Part shown: positions 10,855 to 24,416 of the stretch, in pieces | How the letters are laid out: the number at the start of each line of letters is the position of its first letter | How positions within the stretch are numbered: the stretch's first letter is position 1 | Program-made: the position numbers and the translations under genes | The notes under the pieces: generated by a model | Databases searched by the model: none | Told to the model about the DNA's origin: nothing | The model's input: the letters and a program-made list of their open reading frames with translations, nothing else | Assembly: GCF_009905375.1 (NCBI RefSeq) | Contig: NC_133655.1 | Span: 165,624,967-165,688,966, forward strand | Source of the DNA: Apium graveolens | Lineage: Eukaryota; Streptophyta; Magnoliopsida; Apiales; Apiaceae | Length of the DNA: 64,000 nt | Direction of reading: 5' to 3'

Positions 10855-13800
10855 TGTCACACCCCCAACTTAAATAGCAAAATAAATATAGTTATTACAT
10901 CATTTTAATGAGTACTACACAACCAAAATCCAAGATCTTACAGTTTAGGGTTTGAAACAGCCCAACACTACCAACTATTACATCTGATTACAAATACCGA
11001 GTCCTCACACAACTATTATTACTTATTCTACCTGGGCTCGAACATAAGCATCCGCATCACAGGTCTTACGGGCAGTCTGCTTGAACCTAACCATGGCTGC
11101 TAGCTGTAATATCAGGGTAAAGCAAGAAGTGAGCCAAAAGCTCAACAAGTGCTAACAATACAACGCAAAGCATAAATCGAGATATACCTTTAGGAATGAC
11201 AATGGAATGACATAATCAATGATAATCGAGAGATAAAACTTATGTGAGTTGGCATCATTTTGCTTGCATCAAAACAAACTTTAAAACCATTCTTAATCAA
11301 AATCATTTTATGACGCTACGGATTACAGCCGGTGATCAGCCGCGAAGTAATCCCGAACCTCGCTGGGTTCTAAAACATTATTGGGAATCCCTAGGCAACT
11401 TTTAAGCCTAATATAAGTGTGGAAAGGACTCGCGTCTCAGTCCAGATCCACCATTCAAGAAAACATTTGCCCCCCTTTGGGACTGAAAAATCCACGTTTT
11501 AATCATTTTAAAAACTGATGCCGATTTATGACAAAATCTCTTTCGACTGTAATTATTTTTATCAAGGGATTATAGATCAACTTGAAACACTGGAAATATG
11601 ACACTAAATCTCAGGGCCATGATCTACTAGACTTTACTATATTAGGGTAATTGAGAGGTTTCCATAAACAAGAACTTAGACAAGGAAATTAAGCCAGGCT
11701 ATTGGATAAGATGAAAGAGTAATGCCAAACTAGGCTTAAAGCAACGGTTGTAGACAAGATATAGGTATTAGAACATCAAAAGATAGGCATCACTGGTTCC
11801 AATAGGATAAAGGTGTTAAAATATAAAGAAAGCGATCATCAGCTCAGTATATAACAGGGTATCAAGCTTTAGGGTAAGGATAGGGTTATCAAACAATCAT
11901 GAATGTATTTAAGAAATGATTGGCTTTTAGGTATCAAGATAAAGTTTCTATCGAGGTTATTTCAAGAGTTGAATCAAAGCATCAGGGTGCAACATCAAGA
12001 TTTCTCAGGGATCAATAGCATGATAAACAAAAGGATCAATAAGATATTATAACGCATCTCTAATTTATCATGGCATTAAACTATCATGAAAGACTTTTGA
12101 ACTACTTGCAATATGTACTCGAGGGTTCATGGCATCTCTATGTAACTCAAAGATAAACAAAAGATATGCTTGATTTAAATACATCAAAATGACTCAGGAT
12201 AATTGCATCGATATATATATGAACTGTTTACAGCAAATACGAAGGTCAAGTTGAATCACTTGCCTTGAGATAGACTGGTCTGGTCTGACTGGTAGGAGCA
12301 ACAACTGGAGCTTCACTCGACTTTTAAGGCAAGTTTTCCCTCGTCTCGAGATCCTACATAAATAATAATAATCCTCATTATAATATATTCTTTCCATCTT
12401 AACCTATTTACAACCCGAAATTAAACATGGATGGCACTTAGGCCTATACACACTTAATTCATATCCAACATTTATATTTTTAAATGTACACACGTAGCCA
12501 CATAATCACATATCGTATATTAATACCAAATAACATCACATACACCATAACGCCACACTAGGCTTGGATGATCTCGACTCACCACTTAAATTACTTGGTC
12601 GCTAACTAAACGAAGTCTTCGAATTTGGGCTTCCTAACTCAATGTGCCTTTCCTAAATTATCCAAAACCTATTGACCCTCACTTGTGCCTTTTGCTCTAC
12701 TGACCTTATACTATCTTACAACTATGGTGGTCGACCTAATACTCACTTCTAAGTGTCCTAAAACTATGTGATAAGTGAAAGTGCTTACTGGTGCAAATTT
12801 CAGAATGGTAACTAAGGTTTCTTGAGTGCATTAGACACTCTTAAACTACAAGTTTTTTCTTCAAAATTTTTACACAAGACTCTCCTGACCTAAGGGCATC
12901 TCATAAGCTTGATGTGGCTCAAAGGCCTGGCTTGGGCCTTCTTGGGCCTAAGCTAAAAGTCCAAGGTTCCCCTGTTTTTCTGGGCAGAAAATGCCCTGAC
13001 TTGAATTAACTTGTGACACATGGTTCTAGCTCATATCCTATGAACTATGGTTGGAAAAACTTCTCTGACATACCCTCTAACTAAGGCCCAATTGGGCCTA
13101 ATGAGGGCCTACCCATGACATGGCCAAATCTCCCTATTTCTAAGTTGCAACAAAACTGTCCCCTGCTGGACAGATTTTGTTATTCTACTTGTGCACCTAA
13201 CCAAATGACATGCAAACCTCCAACCAACTCCTAAAACCTATTATATACTCCCCATACTAACTTCTGGTGGCTTGGGCCTCAAAGTGCACATCAATGACAT
13301 GGTCAAAACTCACTCTAAACCTCAGGGTACTAAACTGATTTTTCTGCAGAAACTATAACTCTCATTTTCCAAGGTTTTGTCTTGACAAACCCAATTATCA
13401 ACAACTAAATACTTAAACCAAGACTTATACTTGGTATTCTACTGAACTAACTCCCTTTTTCTCAAAATACCCTTGGTGAAATCATCCTTACCTAAGGTGC
13501 AACTATGGCAAAACAAAAGAGACTACTCTTAACAAATCGCAAATCTTCATGCCTTTGAAACAACAAGATATATATTTTTATAAAAGATAACCACAAATTA
13601 TTACCATGCAACAAGAAGCATAAATCAATATTATCACATTATTCCTACTGAAATTAAGGCTCACTAACAAAATCTTTCCAAATGATCAAAATTTCACAAC
13701 AAACTAAGAGAATTCCACATGCATGCATGCCTTCGGGTTTTTCAAACCAAAACAACATGATTTCCAAATAAATTTTTATCATAATTCAACATGCAAGCCT

Positions 13801-14892
13801 AACATGGATTACAACTAAATGATCAACTAGCATGCAAAAGGATTTTATCAAGACTTTACTACAAAATTCATGTTATCATCACAAAATACACAAAAATGTT
13901 AACAAGGCAACAAAACACCATCCATTCGGCTCCTATCAAGTCATGGCCGAATGGATTAGGGTAAAAACAGCATTCGCATAGGTGTAACACTCTTATGTCT
14001 AGCCATTCTTGACCCTATGATACTATAACTCATGGTGAAAGCCTTAGATTCACAAGAATCAAGGAGGTTCACTTTGAGTTTAACAAAAACATCACCATGC
14101 AAGGTCAAAACATAGGTTTTTCACTCTATACTTTTGAAATATATAAGAATAACATATAGGGAGTAAAATTACTTGAATATAAGATGATTGTTTGGGTGAA
14201 AGAATGAAGAAATGAAGGGGATGGAGGGCCTCGGCTATGGGATGGCCGAGAGTGAGGGTTGAGCCGAGAGGGAGGGAGGAGAAAAGGGGAGGGTGGAGTG
14301 AAAATGGAGTGATCATCACTTTAGTTTTGTTTTTATGTCTTTGACTAGACTAAATGTGAGTGGATTTAGGAAATGACAAGAGTAACCCTCTAGCTAAAGT
14401 TAGGCAAGTTTGCATGCAAGGTCAAGGAGGTAATTTGGCTAGCAAAATGTGAGTTAGTGGGGTGGAGAATGTCTTCTTTGCCCTTTGGTTAAATAGAAGA
14501 GAGTTTGCATGCAAGGTTATTCATGTAATTTGATAATTATTAAGCAACTAATTTCCAAAGATTTATTTTTATATAATAAAGTACAAGTTCAAAAATTATA
14601 AAATTTATACCATAAAATAACTTGGATTTTTAGAGACTTTATAAAAATCATTTTCAAAATTTGTGTACAAAATGTCTTTTAAAAGAAAATTTTTCCAAAG
14701 CTTAGAATATTCCTTATAAATCAAAAATAAAGAAATTAAATAAATTCTTGCTTTGAAAAAAAATCATATACTACCCAAAGCAAATTTAAAATGCAGAAAT
14801 TTTCACTCACACAAACGTACAAGCATTGAATATATTTTTATTTAACTTAATATTATTCACAAATAATATTACATAAAATGCCGGTCGTAACA
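10855..14892 (-). repeat. Element M 3' LTR (4038 bp)
   Basis: TG...CA ends, polypurine tract adjacent at 14893. It carries M-type diagnostic bases throughout (for example a G in the minus-strand reading TTTGCACC, and CGCTAACTAAACG near 12600), which makes it the reference for tracing the exchange between the LTRs at 29775-33812 and 33881-37920. Confidence 0.93.
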
Positions 14893-14905
14893 TCCTCTCC
14901 CCCTT
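14893..14905 (-). other. Polypurine tract of M
   Basis: Minus-strand AAGGGGGAGAGGA directly before TGTTACG of the 3' LTR: the primer for plus-strand DNA synthesis. Between it and the gag-pol stop is a small inverted repeat (GATTCT...AGAATC), also present in F. Confidence 0.85.
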
Positions 14906-14926
14906 AAGGGATTCTGTCCCCAGAAT

Positions 14927-17900
14927 CTAAGAGAACAGATGAGGATACCGGGAACGCATATCAGACTCTAACTCCCAAGTCGACTCTTCGACCTTAGGGT
15001 TCCTCCAAAGTACTTTCACTAACTTTACTGATTTATTTCTAAGACTCTTTACTTGCCAGTCGAGTACTTTAACCGGTTGCTCCACAAATGACAGGTCTGC
15101 CTGAATTTCTACAGGTTCATATTCTATCACATGGCTAGCGTCAGGATTGTACTTCTTAAGCAACGACACATGGAACACATTATGCACATGCTGATACTGA
15201 GGTGGTAAGGCCAACTCGTAGGCCACCTTTCCTACTTGGCTCAAAATCTCAAAAGGACCTACGTATCTAGGTGCTAACTTTCCTTTCTTGCCAAATCTTA
15301 TCAACCCTTTCCTAGGTGACACTTTTAGCAACACAGCTTCGCCAATTTGGAATTGAACATCCTTACGCGCGGGATCCGCATACTTCCTCTGTCTATCTTG
15401 AGCAGCAAGCAACCTTTTCTGAATTAACTTGACTGAGTCATGCAACTGTTGTACCAATTCTGAGCCGAGAATTCTTCCTTCTCCTACTTCATCCCAACTT
15501 GTTGGTGATCTACATTTTCGCCCGTACAAAGCTTCATATGGTGGCATGCCGATACTGGAATGATAGCTGTTGTTATATGAAAATTCAATTAATGGCAGGT
15601 GGTCGTCCCAACTTCCAGCAAAATCGATTGCACAACTGCGCAACATGTCTTCAATTGTTTGAATTGTTCTTTCACTCTGGCCATCAGTCTGCGGGTGATA
15701 CGCCGTGCTCATATTCAACTTCGTGCCAAGACATTCCTGGAATTGCTTCCAGAATCTTGAGTTAAATCGGGGATCTCTGTCTGAAACTATTGATACAGGT
15801 ACTCCATGCCTTAATACGATTTCGTGCACATACAGATGAACCAACTTGTCCAGTGACGACTTCTCATTTATTGGAAGGAAATGCGCCGACTTCGTAAGAC
15901 GATCAATTATAACCCATATTGCGTCATGTCCGGACTTTGTTCGTGGTAGTCCTACTATAAAGTCCATAGCGATATTTTCCCATTTCCATTCTGGAATCTT
16001 CAGGGGCTGAATTAATCCGTTTGGTCGTTGATGTTCTGCCTTTACTTTCTGACAGGTATAGCACTTCGCAACCCATTCTGCCACGTCTCTTTTCATATTT
16101 GGCCACCAAAAGTTCTTCTTTAAGTCTTGATACATCTTGGTGCTTCCCGGGTGGATTGAAAATTTCGAATGGTGGGCTTCATGGAGGATCTCATTCTTTA
16201 ATTCAGATACATGGGGAATCCATATTCTGGATGAAAACCTTAGTATTCCTTGCTCATCCTTTTTAGTATTAATCTCTTCTCCAGATAACTGATTTTTCTC
16301 TTTTTCCATTACTTCCTCTTGATACTTCTTTATCTTTTTCAGTAGTGTTGGCTGAAAGGTCATTGCATGACAAACTTCTTTGACTTTCCCATAAGCACAA
16401 AGTTCCAATTCAAATTTTCCGATTTCTTCGGATAACTCTTTTGATGTTATCATTATATTCAATCTTTCCTTCCGACTCAGCGCATCGGCCACTACGTTCG
16501 CCTTTCCAGGATGGTAATTTATCGAACAGTCATAGTCCTTAATCAATTCCAGCCATCTCCTCTGCCTCATATTGAGCTCTTTCTGAGTAAAAATGTACTT
16601 TAAACTCTTGTGATCCGTGTAGATTTCACACTTTTCTCCATAGAGATAGTGTCTCCAAATCTTGAGTGCGAACACTATGGCGGCTAGTTCCAAGTCATGC
16701 GTCGGATACTTTAACTCGTGCGGCTTCAACTGTCTTGACGCATATGCTATTACCTTACTGTGTTGCATCAACACACAACCCAAACCCTTATGTGAAGCGT
16801 CGCTGAATATTACAAAATTCCCTTGATCATCGGGAAGTACCAACACCGGAGCTGTTACCAACTTCTGTTTTAACTCTTGAAAGCTATTTTCACATTCTGC
16901 ACTCCATTCAAACTTTTGATTCTTTCTGGTTAACTTGGTCAATGGTGTGGCGATCTTCGAGAAATCCTTGACGAATCTTCTATAGTATCCGGCCAATCCT
17001 AGAAAACTTCGCACTTCCGTAGGAGTCCTTGGCCTCTCCCAACTCATAACTGCCTCAATCTTCGCCGGATCCACTTTAATTCCATCATTTCCAATAACAT
17101 GCCCCAAAAATTGAACTTCCTTTAACCAAAACTCACATTTGGTAAACTTGGCATACAACTTCTCTTGTCGGAGTATCTCCAATGCTATCCAGAGGTGCTG
17201 CATATGTTCTTCTTCCGATTTAGAATAAATAAGGATGTCATCAATAAATACCACGACAAATTTATCCAAATACTTCTTAAATACTCGATTCATCAGATCC
17301 ATGAATGCGGCCGGAGCGTTGGTCAATCCAAACGGCATTACTAGGAATTCATAATGCCCATATCTGGTCCTAAATGCGGTCTTGGGAATATCTTCTTCCT
17401 TGATCTTTAATTGATGGTATCCCGATCTCAAGTCAATCTTCGAAAAACATTTTGCTCCCTTTAACTGATCAAAAAGGTCATCTATCCTTGGTAGCGGGTA
17501 GCGGTTCTTGATCGTTACTTTATTCAACTCCCGGTAATCTATGCATAGACGCATACTCCCATCTTTCTTCTTCACAAAGAGAACAGGTGCTCCCCATGGC
17601 GACGTACTTGGTCGTATCACTCCCTTATCCAATAATTCTTGTAGCTGGCTCGCCAACTCTTTCATTTCTGCTGGTGCCATCCTATACGGAGCCTTTGAAA
17701 CTGGTTCCGTGCCTGGAGCAAGGTTGATCTCGAACTCAATTTGTCGATCTGGTGGTAAGCCTGGTAGTTCGTCGGGAAACACATCGGGGAACTCATTAAC
17801 TACAGGAATATCTTCCATGCTGGGGCTGCCTCTCTCTGAATCCACTACATATGCTAGGAACGACTCACAACCTTTTCTGAGTAACTTCTTAGCCTGAATA

Positions 17901-19540
17901 ATTGTAAGAAATAGTCGCTCTTGCCTCTGTCCCTTAAATACTACCTTCTCTCCACTCTTCGTCTTTAAATACACTCTCTTGGTCTTACAATTTATCTGAG
18001 CGCTATTCTCTCCTAACCAATCCATTCCTAAAATTATATCAAACTCTCCCAGCTTGAAGAGTATCAAGTCGGCCGAGAACTTATATCCCGAAATATCAAT
18101 CTCACATTTTGGACAAAATTGATTCACAGGAATCTTCTCTTGGTTCGCAATTACCACATTTACTACCTCACTCATAACCGTTTTATCACATTGGATCTTA
18201 TCAACAAAAGATTCTGATATGAAAGATCTTGTGGCTCCCGAATCAATCAATACTTTGGCTTTGACATTATTGAGTAAAAGTGTACCTGCTATCACCTCAG
18301 AATTCTGAACAGCATCTTTCATCTTTAGATCAAATGTCCTTGCTGTTGCTTGCGGGGTTGGTGCGGGTGGTGGAGGTAATGCCAATACCTCAGCTGGCAC
18401 GCTTGCACTGGTACTTGCCACGTTCATCAGAGCTCTGACTGGTCCTGTTGCCTTACACTCCCTAGCCATGTGTCCAGTCTTCCCACATTTGTAGCACGTA
18501 ACTCCTGGCTTCGGCATCTTGCACTCATTTGCCAAATGTCCCTTCTGATTGCACCTATAACAGGTCATACTCAGCTTATTGCATACCCCGGGGTGCCTTC
18601 TTCCACAGTGCTTGCATTCTGGCCTCTGGAACCTGTTTTCTCCAACTTGCCCTTGGCTTGCCTGATTGTTCCCTTTTGATTCTTGCCTTTTGCCCAAATT
18701 TCCTTTCCTTTGAAAATTTCCGCCCTTCTGGAAACCAATCCTCTTTACATTCCGATCTTGCGAATTTCCAGCTTCAGACTTTTCTCCATAAAATGGAACC
18801 TTCCTCTTCTTGTTATCCCTCTCTTTCCTTGACTGCATCCCATTATTCTCAATCAGAGCAGCTTTCTGTACTACTCCCGCATAAGTCTCAAGTTCAAACA
18901 TAGCCACCCTATCTCTGATCCAAGGCTCCAATCCTTGCTGAAATTTCTTTGCTTTTTCTTCCTCAGTGCTAGTATACTTTGTCACAAACCTTGACAACTC
19001 AGTGAACTTCTTCTCATATTCCAGTACAGTCATGTTCCCTTGTTTTAACTCAAGAAATTTTAGCTCCATCTGATTCTGCATGTACTTAGGGTAATACTTG
19101 TCCAGAAATAACTTCTTAAATCTCTCCCAAGAAATCTGCTGAGTGACTTCCATAGCTTTTACTGATTCCCACCAATAAATGACTTCTCCCTTCAAGAAGT
19201 AAGTGGCATACAGCGTCTTCTGATCGTCCCCTAACTGTACCAACTCAAAAGCCCTTTCTATCTCCTTGATCCATGTGTTTGCTATCACTGGATCAGTGGT
19301 ATCATGAAATACAGGTGGATTCACACTCTGAAAAACCTTGAAAGTGACAATTTGTCTTGGTGGTACTGGTGGTTCAGGTGGTTGATATGGCTCACGGTTA
19401 TCTTGGTTTTCAATTCGTTGTTGAAGAGTTAGTTGTTGTTGAGCTATAGCATTGGTTTGCTGTTGCAAGGTTTCCAGTAGTTGAAGAATGTTTGGGTCTG
19501 TGGTGAAGGTGGTTGTTGGGTTCTTCTTTTTGGGAGGCAT
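14927..19540 (-). CDS. gag-pol: Element M gag-pol polyprotein (1537 aa), Tekay chromovirus, intact
   Basis: Single uninterrupted frame. Order by residue: Gln-rich N-terminus; capsid-like Gag about 65-230; basic linker; CxxC-type finger near 305, then CCHC knuckles at about 327-340 and 348-361; protease with DSGA at 433-436; RT with FIDD at about 765-768; RNase H from about 905; integrase zinc region about 1120-1165; integrase catalytic Asp 1193, Asp 1254, Glu 1290 (35 residues between the last two); C-terminal GPF-type domain; chromodomain about 1480-1535 (KVLDW...VLWRN...STWE). The chromodomain places it in the Tekay/Del branch, whose integrases favour heterochromatin. Start: MPPKKK, four bases after a TTTCAG. 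It differs from the F protein at about nine residues by eye, none in a catalytic motif. Confidence 0.95.
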   Translation of the reverse strand: MPPKKKNPTTTFTTDPNILQLLETLQQQTNAIAQQQLTLQQRIENQDNREPYQPPEPPVPPRQIVTFKVFQSVNPPVFHDTTDPVIANTWIKEIERAFELVQLGDDQKTLYATYFLKGEVIYWWESVKAMEVTQQISWERFKKLFLDKYYPKYMQNQMELKFLELKQGNMTVLEYEKKFTELSRFVTKYTSTEEEKAKKFQQGLEPWIRDRVAMFELETYAGVVQKAALIENNGMQSRKERDNKKRKVPFYGEKSEAGNSQDRNVKRIGFQKGGNFQRKGNLGKRQESKGNNQASQGQVGENRFQRPECKHCGRRHPGVCNKLSMTCYRCNQKGHLANECKMPKPGVTCYKCGKTGHMARECKATGPVRALMNVASTSASVPAEVLALPPPPAPTPQATARTFDLKMKDAVQNSEVIAGTLLLNNVKAKVLIDSGATRSFISESFVDKIQCDKTVMSEVVNVVIANQEKIPVNQFCPKCEIDISGYKFSADLILFKLGEFDIILGMDWLGENSAQINCKTKRVYLKTKSGEKVVFKGQRQERLFLTIIQAKKLLRKGCESFLAYVVDSERGSPSMEDIPVVNEFPDVFPDELPGLPPDRQIEFEINLAPGTEPVSKAPYRMAPAEMKELASQLQELLDKGVIRPSTSPWGAPVLFVKKKDGSMRLCIDYRELNKVTIKNRYPLPRIDDLFDQLKGAKCFSKIDLRSGYHQLKIKEEDIPKTAFRTRYGHYEFLVMPFGLTNAPAAFMDLMNRVFKKYLDKFVVVFIDDILIYSKSEEEHMQHLWIALEILRQEKLYAKFTKCEFWLKEVQFLGHVIGNDGIKVDPAKIEAVMSWERPRTPTEVRSFLGLAGYYRRFVKDFSKIATPLTKLTRKNQKFEWSAECENSFQELKQKLVTAPVLVLPDDQGNFVIFSDASHKGLGCVLMQHSKVIAYASRQLKPHELKYPTHDLELAAIVFALKIWRHYLYGEKCEIYTDHKSLKYIFTQKELNMRQRRWLELIKDYDCSINYHPGKANVVADALSRKERLNIMITSKELSEEIGKFELELCAYGKVKEVCHAMTFQPTLLKKIKKYQEEVMEKEKNQLSGEEINTKKDEQGILRFSSRIWIPHVSELKNEILHEAHHSKFSIHPGSTKMYQDLKKNFWWPNMKRDVAEWVAKCYTCQKVKAEHQRPNGLIQPLKIPEWKWENIAMDFIVGLPRTKSGHDAIWVIIDRLTKSAHFLPINEKSSLDKLVHLYVHEIVLRHGVPVSIVSDRDPRFNSRFWKQFQECLGTKLNMSTAYHPQTDGQSERTIQTIEDMLRSCAIDFAGSWDDHLPLIEFSYNNSYHSSIGMPPYEALYGRKCRSPTSWDEVGEGRILGSELVQQLHDSVKLIQKRLLAAQDRQRKYADPARKDVQFQIGEAVLLKVSPRKGLIRFGKKGKLAPRYVGPFEILSQVGKVAYELALPPQYQHVHNVFHVSLLKKYNPDASHVIEYEPVEIQADLSFVEQPVKVLDWQVKSLRNKSVKLVKVLWRNPKVEESTWELESDMRSRYPHLFS

Positions 19541-19544
19541 GATC

Positions 19545-20251
19545 CTGAAATAAGAGTTGTGTTATAACAAATATAATTGATAAAATGATTCGAGGGTATC
19601 GCATGGCATTCTTGTTTACATATGGGGTCACGTTTCCAAATTAAGCAGATATGATGATAAAAACATAAAATAACAGTTGAGAGCAAATGGAACAATAGCA
19701 CATAATTATTGAAATTTTAAAGGTCACAGTACATAGGATTGGGACATAGTCTGATTCTAGAAATAACAGGCTTATTTTAAGGAAAGACGGAAACAACCGG
19801 GGGATTCCATAGAGTCTGATAGTACAACAACATGAAAGGTAAATGGAAAGAACTAAGGCTCCACTCCATCTGAACGGGGTTTGGTAGACTTTTCCTCTCG
19901 AAGTGTCTTCACAATGCTCTGGAGCTCATCCGCCACCATCTGAATGACATACTGGCTGGTACGGTCCCGGTGTGCTGGCATCTCCTCAAGCTTAGTGCTA
20001 ACGTACCGAACCAAGGTCTCAAGTCTCGCAATCATCTGCTCCTTGGGCTTCCCTTCGTAGTTTCGGCTGTCCGGATACACGTTCTTCAGTCGGTCTATCA
20101 GTCGGTCGTACTTGCCCTGAAGCATGTCGAACTCGCGCCTCGACTCAGCATACACGGAGAAAGCAATAGTGTCGTCCGACCCAGAGGATGACGAGGAATG
20201 CGCCCTTTGCTGACAACCAATAAGAGGAGTATTAATAATAATTTACTTTAC
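19545..20251 (-). other. Candidate intron in M leader containing ORF0
   Basis: Minus-strand donor GAAG/GTAAAGT at 20251 and acceptor TTATTTCAG/GATC ending at 19545, four bases before the gag ATG; TTATAAC upstream of the acceptor could serve as branch point. About 707 nt. Removal would delete ORF0 and bring gag close to the cap; retention would expose ORF0. Inference from motifs only. Confidence 0.4.
19853..20155 (-). CDS. Element M ORF0, small helical protein upstream of gag
   Basis: About 100 codons from a GTG (Val-Tyr-Ala-Glu), ending SDGVEP. The open frame extends further upstream into a Ser-rich stretch (SSSSSGSDD) with no ATG, so the true start is uncertain. The body is rich in Glu, Lys, Arg and Leu with heptad-like spacing and is probably helical or coiled-coil. 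The F copy differs by only about three residues and no stop. The frame lies entirely inside the predicted intron 19545-20251. No known domain is recognised. A similar but diverged frame occupies the same place in element A, which argues for a real element protein. Confidence 0.55.
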   Translation of the reverse strand: MYAESRREFDMLQGKYDRLIDRLKNVYPDSRNYEGKPKEQMIARLETLVRYVSTKLEEMPAHRDRTSQYVIQMVADELQSIVKTLREEKSTKPRSDGVEP

Positions 20252-20283
20252 CTTCTCTCTCGCGTAATATCTATAACCTACAC

Positions 20284-23200
20284 TGTTACGACCGGCATTT
20301 TATGTAATATTATTTGTGAATAATATTAGTTAAATAAAAATATATTCAATGCTTGTACGTTTGTGTGAGTGAAAATTTCTGCATTATAAATTTGCTTTGG
20401 GTAGTATATGATTTTTCAAAGCAAGAATTTATTTAATTTCTTTATTTTTGATTTATAAGGAATATTCTAAGCTTTGGAAAAATTTTCTTTTAAAAGACAT
20501 TTTGTACACAAATTTTGAAAATGATTTTTATAAAGTCTCTAAAAATCCAAGTTATTTTATGGTATAAATTTTATAATTTTTGAACTTGTACTTTATTATA
20601 TAAAAATAAATCTTTGGAAATTAGTTGCTTAATAATTATCAAATTACATGAATAACCTTGCATGCAAACTCTCTTCTATTTAACCAAAGGGCAAAGAAGA
20701 CATTCTCCACCCCACTAACTCACATTTTGCTAGCCAAATTACCTCCTTGACCTTGCATGCAAACTTGCCTAACTTTAGCTAGAGGGTTACTCTTGTCATT
20801 TCCTAAATCCACTCACATTTAGTCTAGTCAAAGACATAAAAACAAAACTAAAGTGATGATCACTCCATTTTTCACTCCACCCTCCCCTTTTCTCCTCCCT
20901 CCCTCTCGGCTCAACCCTCACTCTCGGCCATCCCATAGCCGAGGCCCTCCATCCCCTTCATTTCTTCATTCTTTCACCCAAACAATCATCTTATATTCAA
21001 GTAATTTTACTCCCTATATGTTATTCTTATATATTTCAAAAGTATAAGAGTGAAAAACCTATGTTTTGACCTTGCATGGTGATGTTTTTGTTAAACTCAA
21101 AGTGAACCTCCTTGATTCTTGTGAATCTAAGGCTTTCACCATGAGTTATAGTATCATAGGGTCAAGAATGGCTAGACATAAGAGTGTTACACCTATGCGA
21201 ATGCTGTTTTTACCCTAATCCATTCGGCCATGACTTGATAGGAGCCGAATGGATGGTGTTTTGTTGCCTTGTTAACATTTTTGTGTATTTTGTGATGATA
21301 ACATGAATTTTGTAGTAAAGTCTTGATAAAATCCTTTTGCATGCTAGTTGATCATTTAGTTGTAATCCATGTTAGGCTTGCATGTTGAATTATGATAAAA
21401 ATTTATTTGGAAATCATGTTGTTTTGGTTTGAAAAACCCGAAGGCATGCATGCATGTGGAATTCTCTTAGTTTGTTGTGAAATTTTGATTATTTGGAAAG
21501 ATTTTGTTAGTGAGCCTTAATTTCAGTAGGAATAATGTGATAATATTGATTTATGCTTCTTGTTGCATGGTAATAATTTGTGGTTATCTTTTATAAAAAT
21601 ATATATCTTGTTGTTTCAAAGGCATGAAGATTTGCGATTTGTTAAGAGTAGTCTCTTTTGTTTTGCCATAGTTGCACCTTAGGTAAGGATGATCTCACCA
21701 AGGGTATTTTAAGAAAAAGGGAGTTAGTTCAGTAGAATACCAAGTATAGGTCTTGGTTTAAGTATTTAGTTGTTGTTAGTTGGGTTTGTCAAGTTAAAAT
21801 CTTGGAAAATGAGAAGTTATAGTTTCTGCAGAAAAATCAGTTTAGTACCCTGAGGTTTAGAGTGAGTTTTGACCATGTCATTGATGTGCACTTTGAGGCC
21901 CAAGCCACCAGAAGTTAGTATGGGGAGTATATAATAGGTTTTAGGAGTTGGTTGGAGGTTTGCATGTCATTTGGTTAGGTGCACAAGTAGAATAACAAAA
22001 TCTGTCCAGCAGGGGACAGTTTTGTTGCAACTTAGAAATAGGGAGATTTGGCCATGTCATGGGTAGGCCCTCATTAGGCCCAATTGGGCCTTAGTTAGAG
22101 GGTATGTCAGAGAAGTTTTTCCAACCATAGTTCATAGGATATGAGCTAGAACCATGTGCCACAAGTTAATTCAAGTCAGGGCATTTTCTGCCCAGAAAAA
22201 CAGGGGAACCTTGGACTTTTAGCTTAGGCCCAAGAAGGCCCAAGCCAGGCCTTTGAGCCACATCAAGCTTATGAGATGCCCTTAGGTCAGGAGAGTCTTG
22301 TGTAAAAATTTTGAAGAAAAACTTGTAGTTTAAGAGTGTCTAATGCACTCAAGAAACCTTAGTTACCATTCTGAAATTTACACCAGTGAGCACTTTCACT
22401 TATCACATAGTTTTAGGACACTTAGAAGTGAGTATTAGGTCGACCACCATAGTTGTAAGATCGTATAAGGTCAGTAGAACAAAAGGCACAAGTGAGGGTC
22501 AATAGGTTTTGGATAATTTAGGAAAGGCACATTGAGTTAGGAAGCCCAAATTCGAAGACTTCGCTTAGTTAGCGACCAAGTAATTTAAGTGGTGAGTCGA
22601 GATCATCCAAGCCTAGTGTGGCGTTATGGTGTATGTGATGTTATTTGGTATTAATATACGATATGTGATTATGTGGCTACGTGTGTATATTTAAAAATAT
22701 AAATGTTGGATATGAATTAAGTGTGTATAGGCCTAAGTGCCATCCATGTTTAATTTCGGGTTGTAAATAGGTTAAGATAGAAAGAATATATTATAATGAG
22801 GATTATTATTATTTATGTAGGATCTCGAGACGAGGGAAAACTTGCCTTAAAAGTCGAGTGAAGCTCCAGTTGTTGCTCCTACCAGTCAGACCAGACCAGT
22901 CTATCTCAAGGCAAGTGATTCAACTTGACCTTCGTATTTGCTGTAAACAGTTCATATATATATATCGATGCAATTATCCTGAGTCATTTTGATGTATTTA
23001 AATCAAGCGTATCTTTTGTTTATCTTTGAGTTACATAGAGATGCCATGAACCCTCGAGTACATATTGCAAGTAGTTCAAAAGTCTTTCATGATAGATTAA
23101 TGCCATGATAAATTAGAGATGCGTTATAATATCTTATTGATCCTTTTGTTTATCATGCTATTGATCCCTGAGAAATCTTGATGTTGCACCCTGATGCTTT

Positions 23201-24321
23201 GATTCAACTCTTGAAATAACCTCGATAGAAACTTTATCCTGATACCTAAAAGCCAATCATTTCTTAAATACATTCATGATTGTTTGATAACCCTATCCTT
23301 ACCCTAAAGCTTGATACCCTGTTATATACTGAGCTGATGATCGCTTTCTTTATATTTTAACACCTTTATCCTATTGGAACCAGTGATGCCTATCTTTTGA
23401 TGTTCTAATACCTATATCTTGTCTACAACCGTTGCTTTAAGCCTAGTTTGGCATTACTCTTTCATCTTATCCAATAGCCTGGCTTAATTTCCTTGTCTAA
23501 GTTCTTGTTTATGGAAACCTCTCAATTACCCTAATATAGTAAAGTCTAGTAGATCATGGCCCTGAGATTTAGTGTCATATTTCCAGTGTTTCAAGTTGAT
23601 CTATAATCCCTTGATAAAAATAATTACAGTCGAAAGAGATTTTGTCATAAATCGGCATCAGTTTTTAAAATGATTAAAACGTGGATTTTTCAGTCCCAAA
23701 GGGGGACAAATGTTTTCTTGAATGGTGGATCTGGACTGAGACGCGAGTCCTTTCCACACTTATATTAGGCTTAAAAGTTGCCTAGGGATTCCCAATAATG
23801 TTTTAGAACCCAGCGAGGTTCGGGATTACTTCGCGGCTGATCACCGGCTGTAATCCGTAGCGTCATAAAATGATTTTGATTAAGAATGGTTTTAAAATTT
23901 GTTTTGATGCAAGCAAAATGATGCCAACTCACATAAGTTTTATCTCTCGATTATCATTGATTATGTCATTCCATTGTCATTCCTAAAGGTATATCTCGAT
24001 TTATGCTTTGCGTTGTATTGTTAGCACTTGTTGAGCTTTTGGCTCACTTCTTGCTTTACCCTGATATTACAGCTAGCAGCCATGGTTAGATTCAAGCAGA
24101 CTGCCCGTAAGACCTGTGATGTTGATGCTTATGTTCGAGCTCAGGTAGAATAAGTAATAATAGTTGTGTGAGGACTCGGTATTTGTAATCAGATGTAATA
24201 GTTGGTAGTGTTGGGCTGTTCCAAACCCTAAACTGTAAGATCTTGGATTTTGGTTGTGTAGTACTCAATAAAATGATGTAATAGCTATAATTATTTTGCT
24301 ATTTAAGTTGGGGGTGTGACA
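20284..24321 (+). repeat. Element F 5' LTR (4038 bp)
   Basis: TGTTACGACC to GTGTGACA. Features seen inside: hairpins CTCGGC...GCCGAG (20923-20943) and CCATTCGGC...GCCGAATGG (21220-21252); TATATAATAGG at 21928; five GGCCCA/TGGGCC motifs between 21895 and 22250; a 16-bp palindrome AGGCCCAATTGGGCCT near 22077; telo-box AAACCCTAAA at 24223-24232. No gene is supported inside it. It keeps F-type bases to its end, which makes it the reference for the exchange seen in the 3' LTR. Confidence 0.93.
21928..21936 (+). promoter_or_regulatory. Putative core promoter (TATA box) of B-family LTR
   Basis: TATATAATAGG here; older copies read TATATAAAAGG (56490-56500 in the solo LTR; 39500-39510 minus in B-old). 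GGCCCA elements flank it at about 21897 and 22078. Equivalent sites: 31419 (F 3' LTR), 13239-13247 and 36267-36275 minus (M). Conservation across old and young copies supports function, but the start site is not shown. Confidence 0.45.
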
Positions 24322-24326
24322 GGTTT

Positions 24327-24338
24327 TGGTATCAGAGC
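24327..24338 (+). other. Primer binding site of F
   Basis: TGGTATCAGAGC, five bases after the LTR end; complementary to initiator-methionine tRNA. Confidence 0.92.
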
Positions 24339-24416
24339 TACGGTTTAGAGTCCCTGAGCAGCCCAAATAGGTTATAGGACTTGTGAGTAGGTTATAGATA
24401 TTATGCGAGAGAGTAG

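Noticed and set aside
15499..18903. Long open frames antisense to gag-pol in M and F (for example 17541-17897)
   Set aside because: Shadows of a strongly conserved coding strand; no start context or independent conservation.
20853..21047. 64-codon Pro/Ser-rich open frame in the B-family LTR (also at 30344-30538, 14092-14319 and 37120-37347 in reverse)
   Set aside because: Not kept in B-old or the solo LTR; the pyrimidine-rich composition gives open frames by chance.
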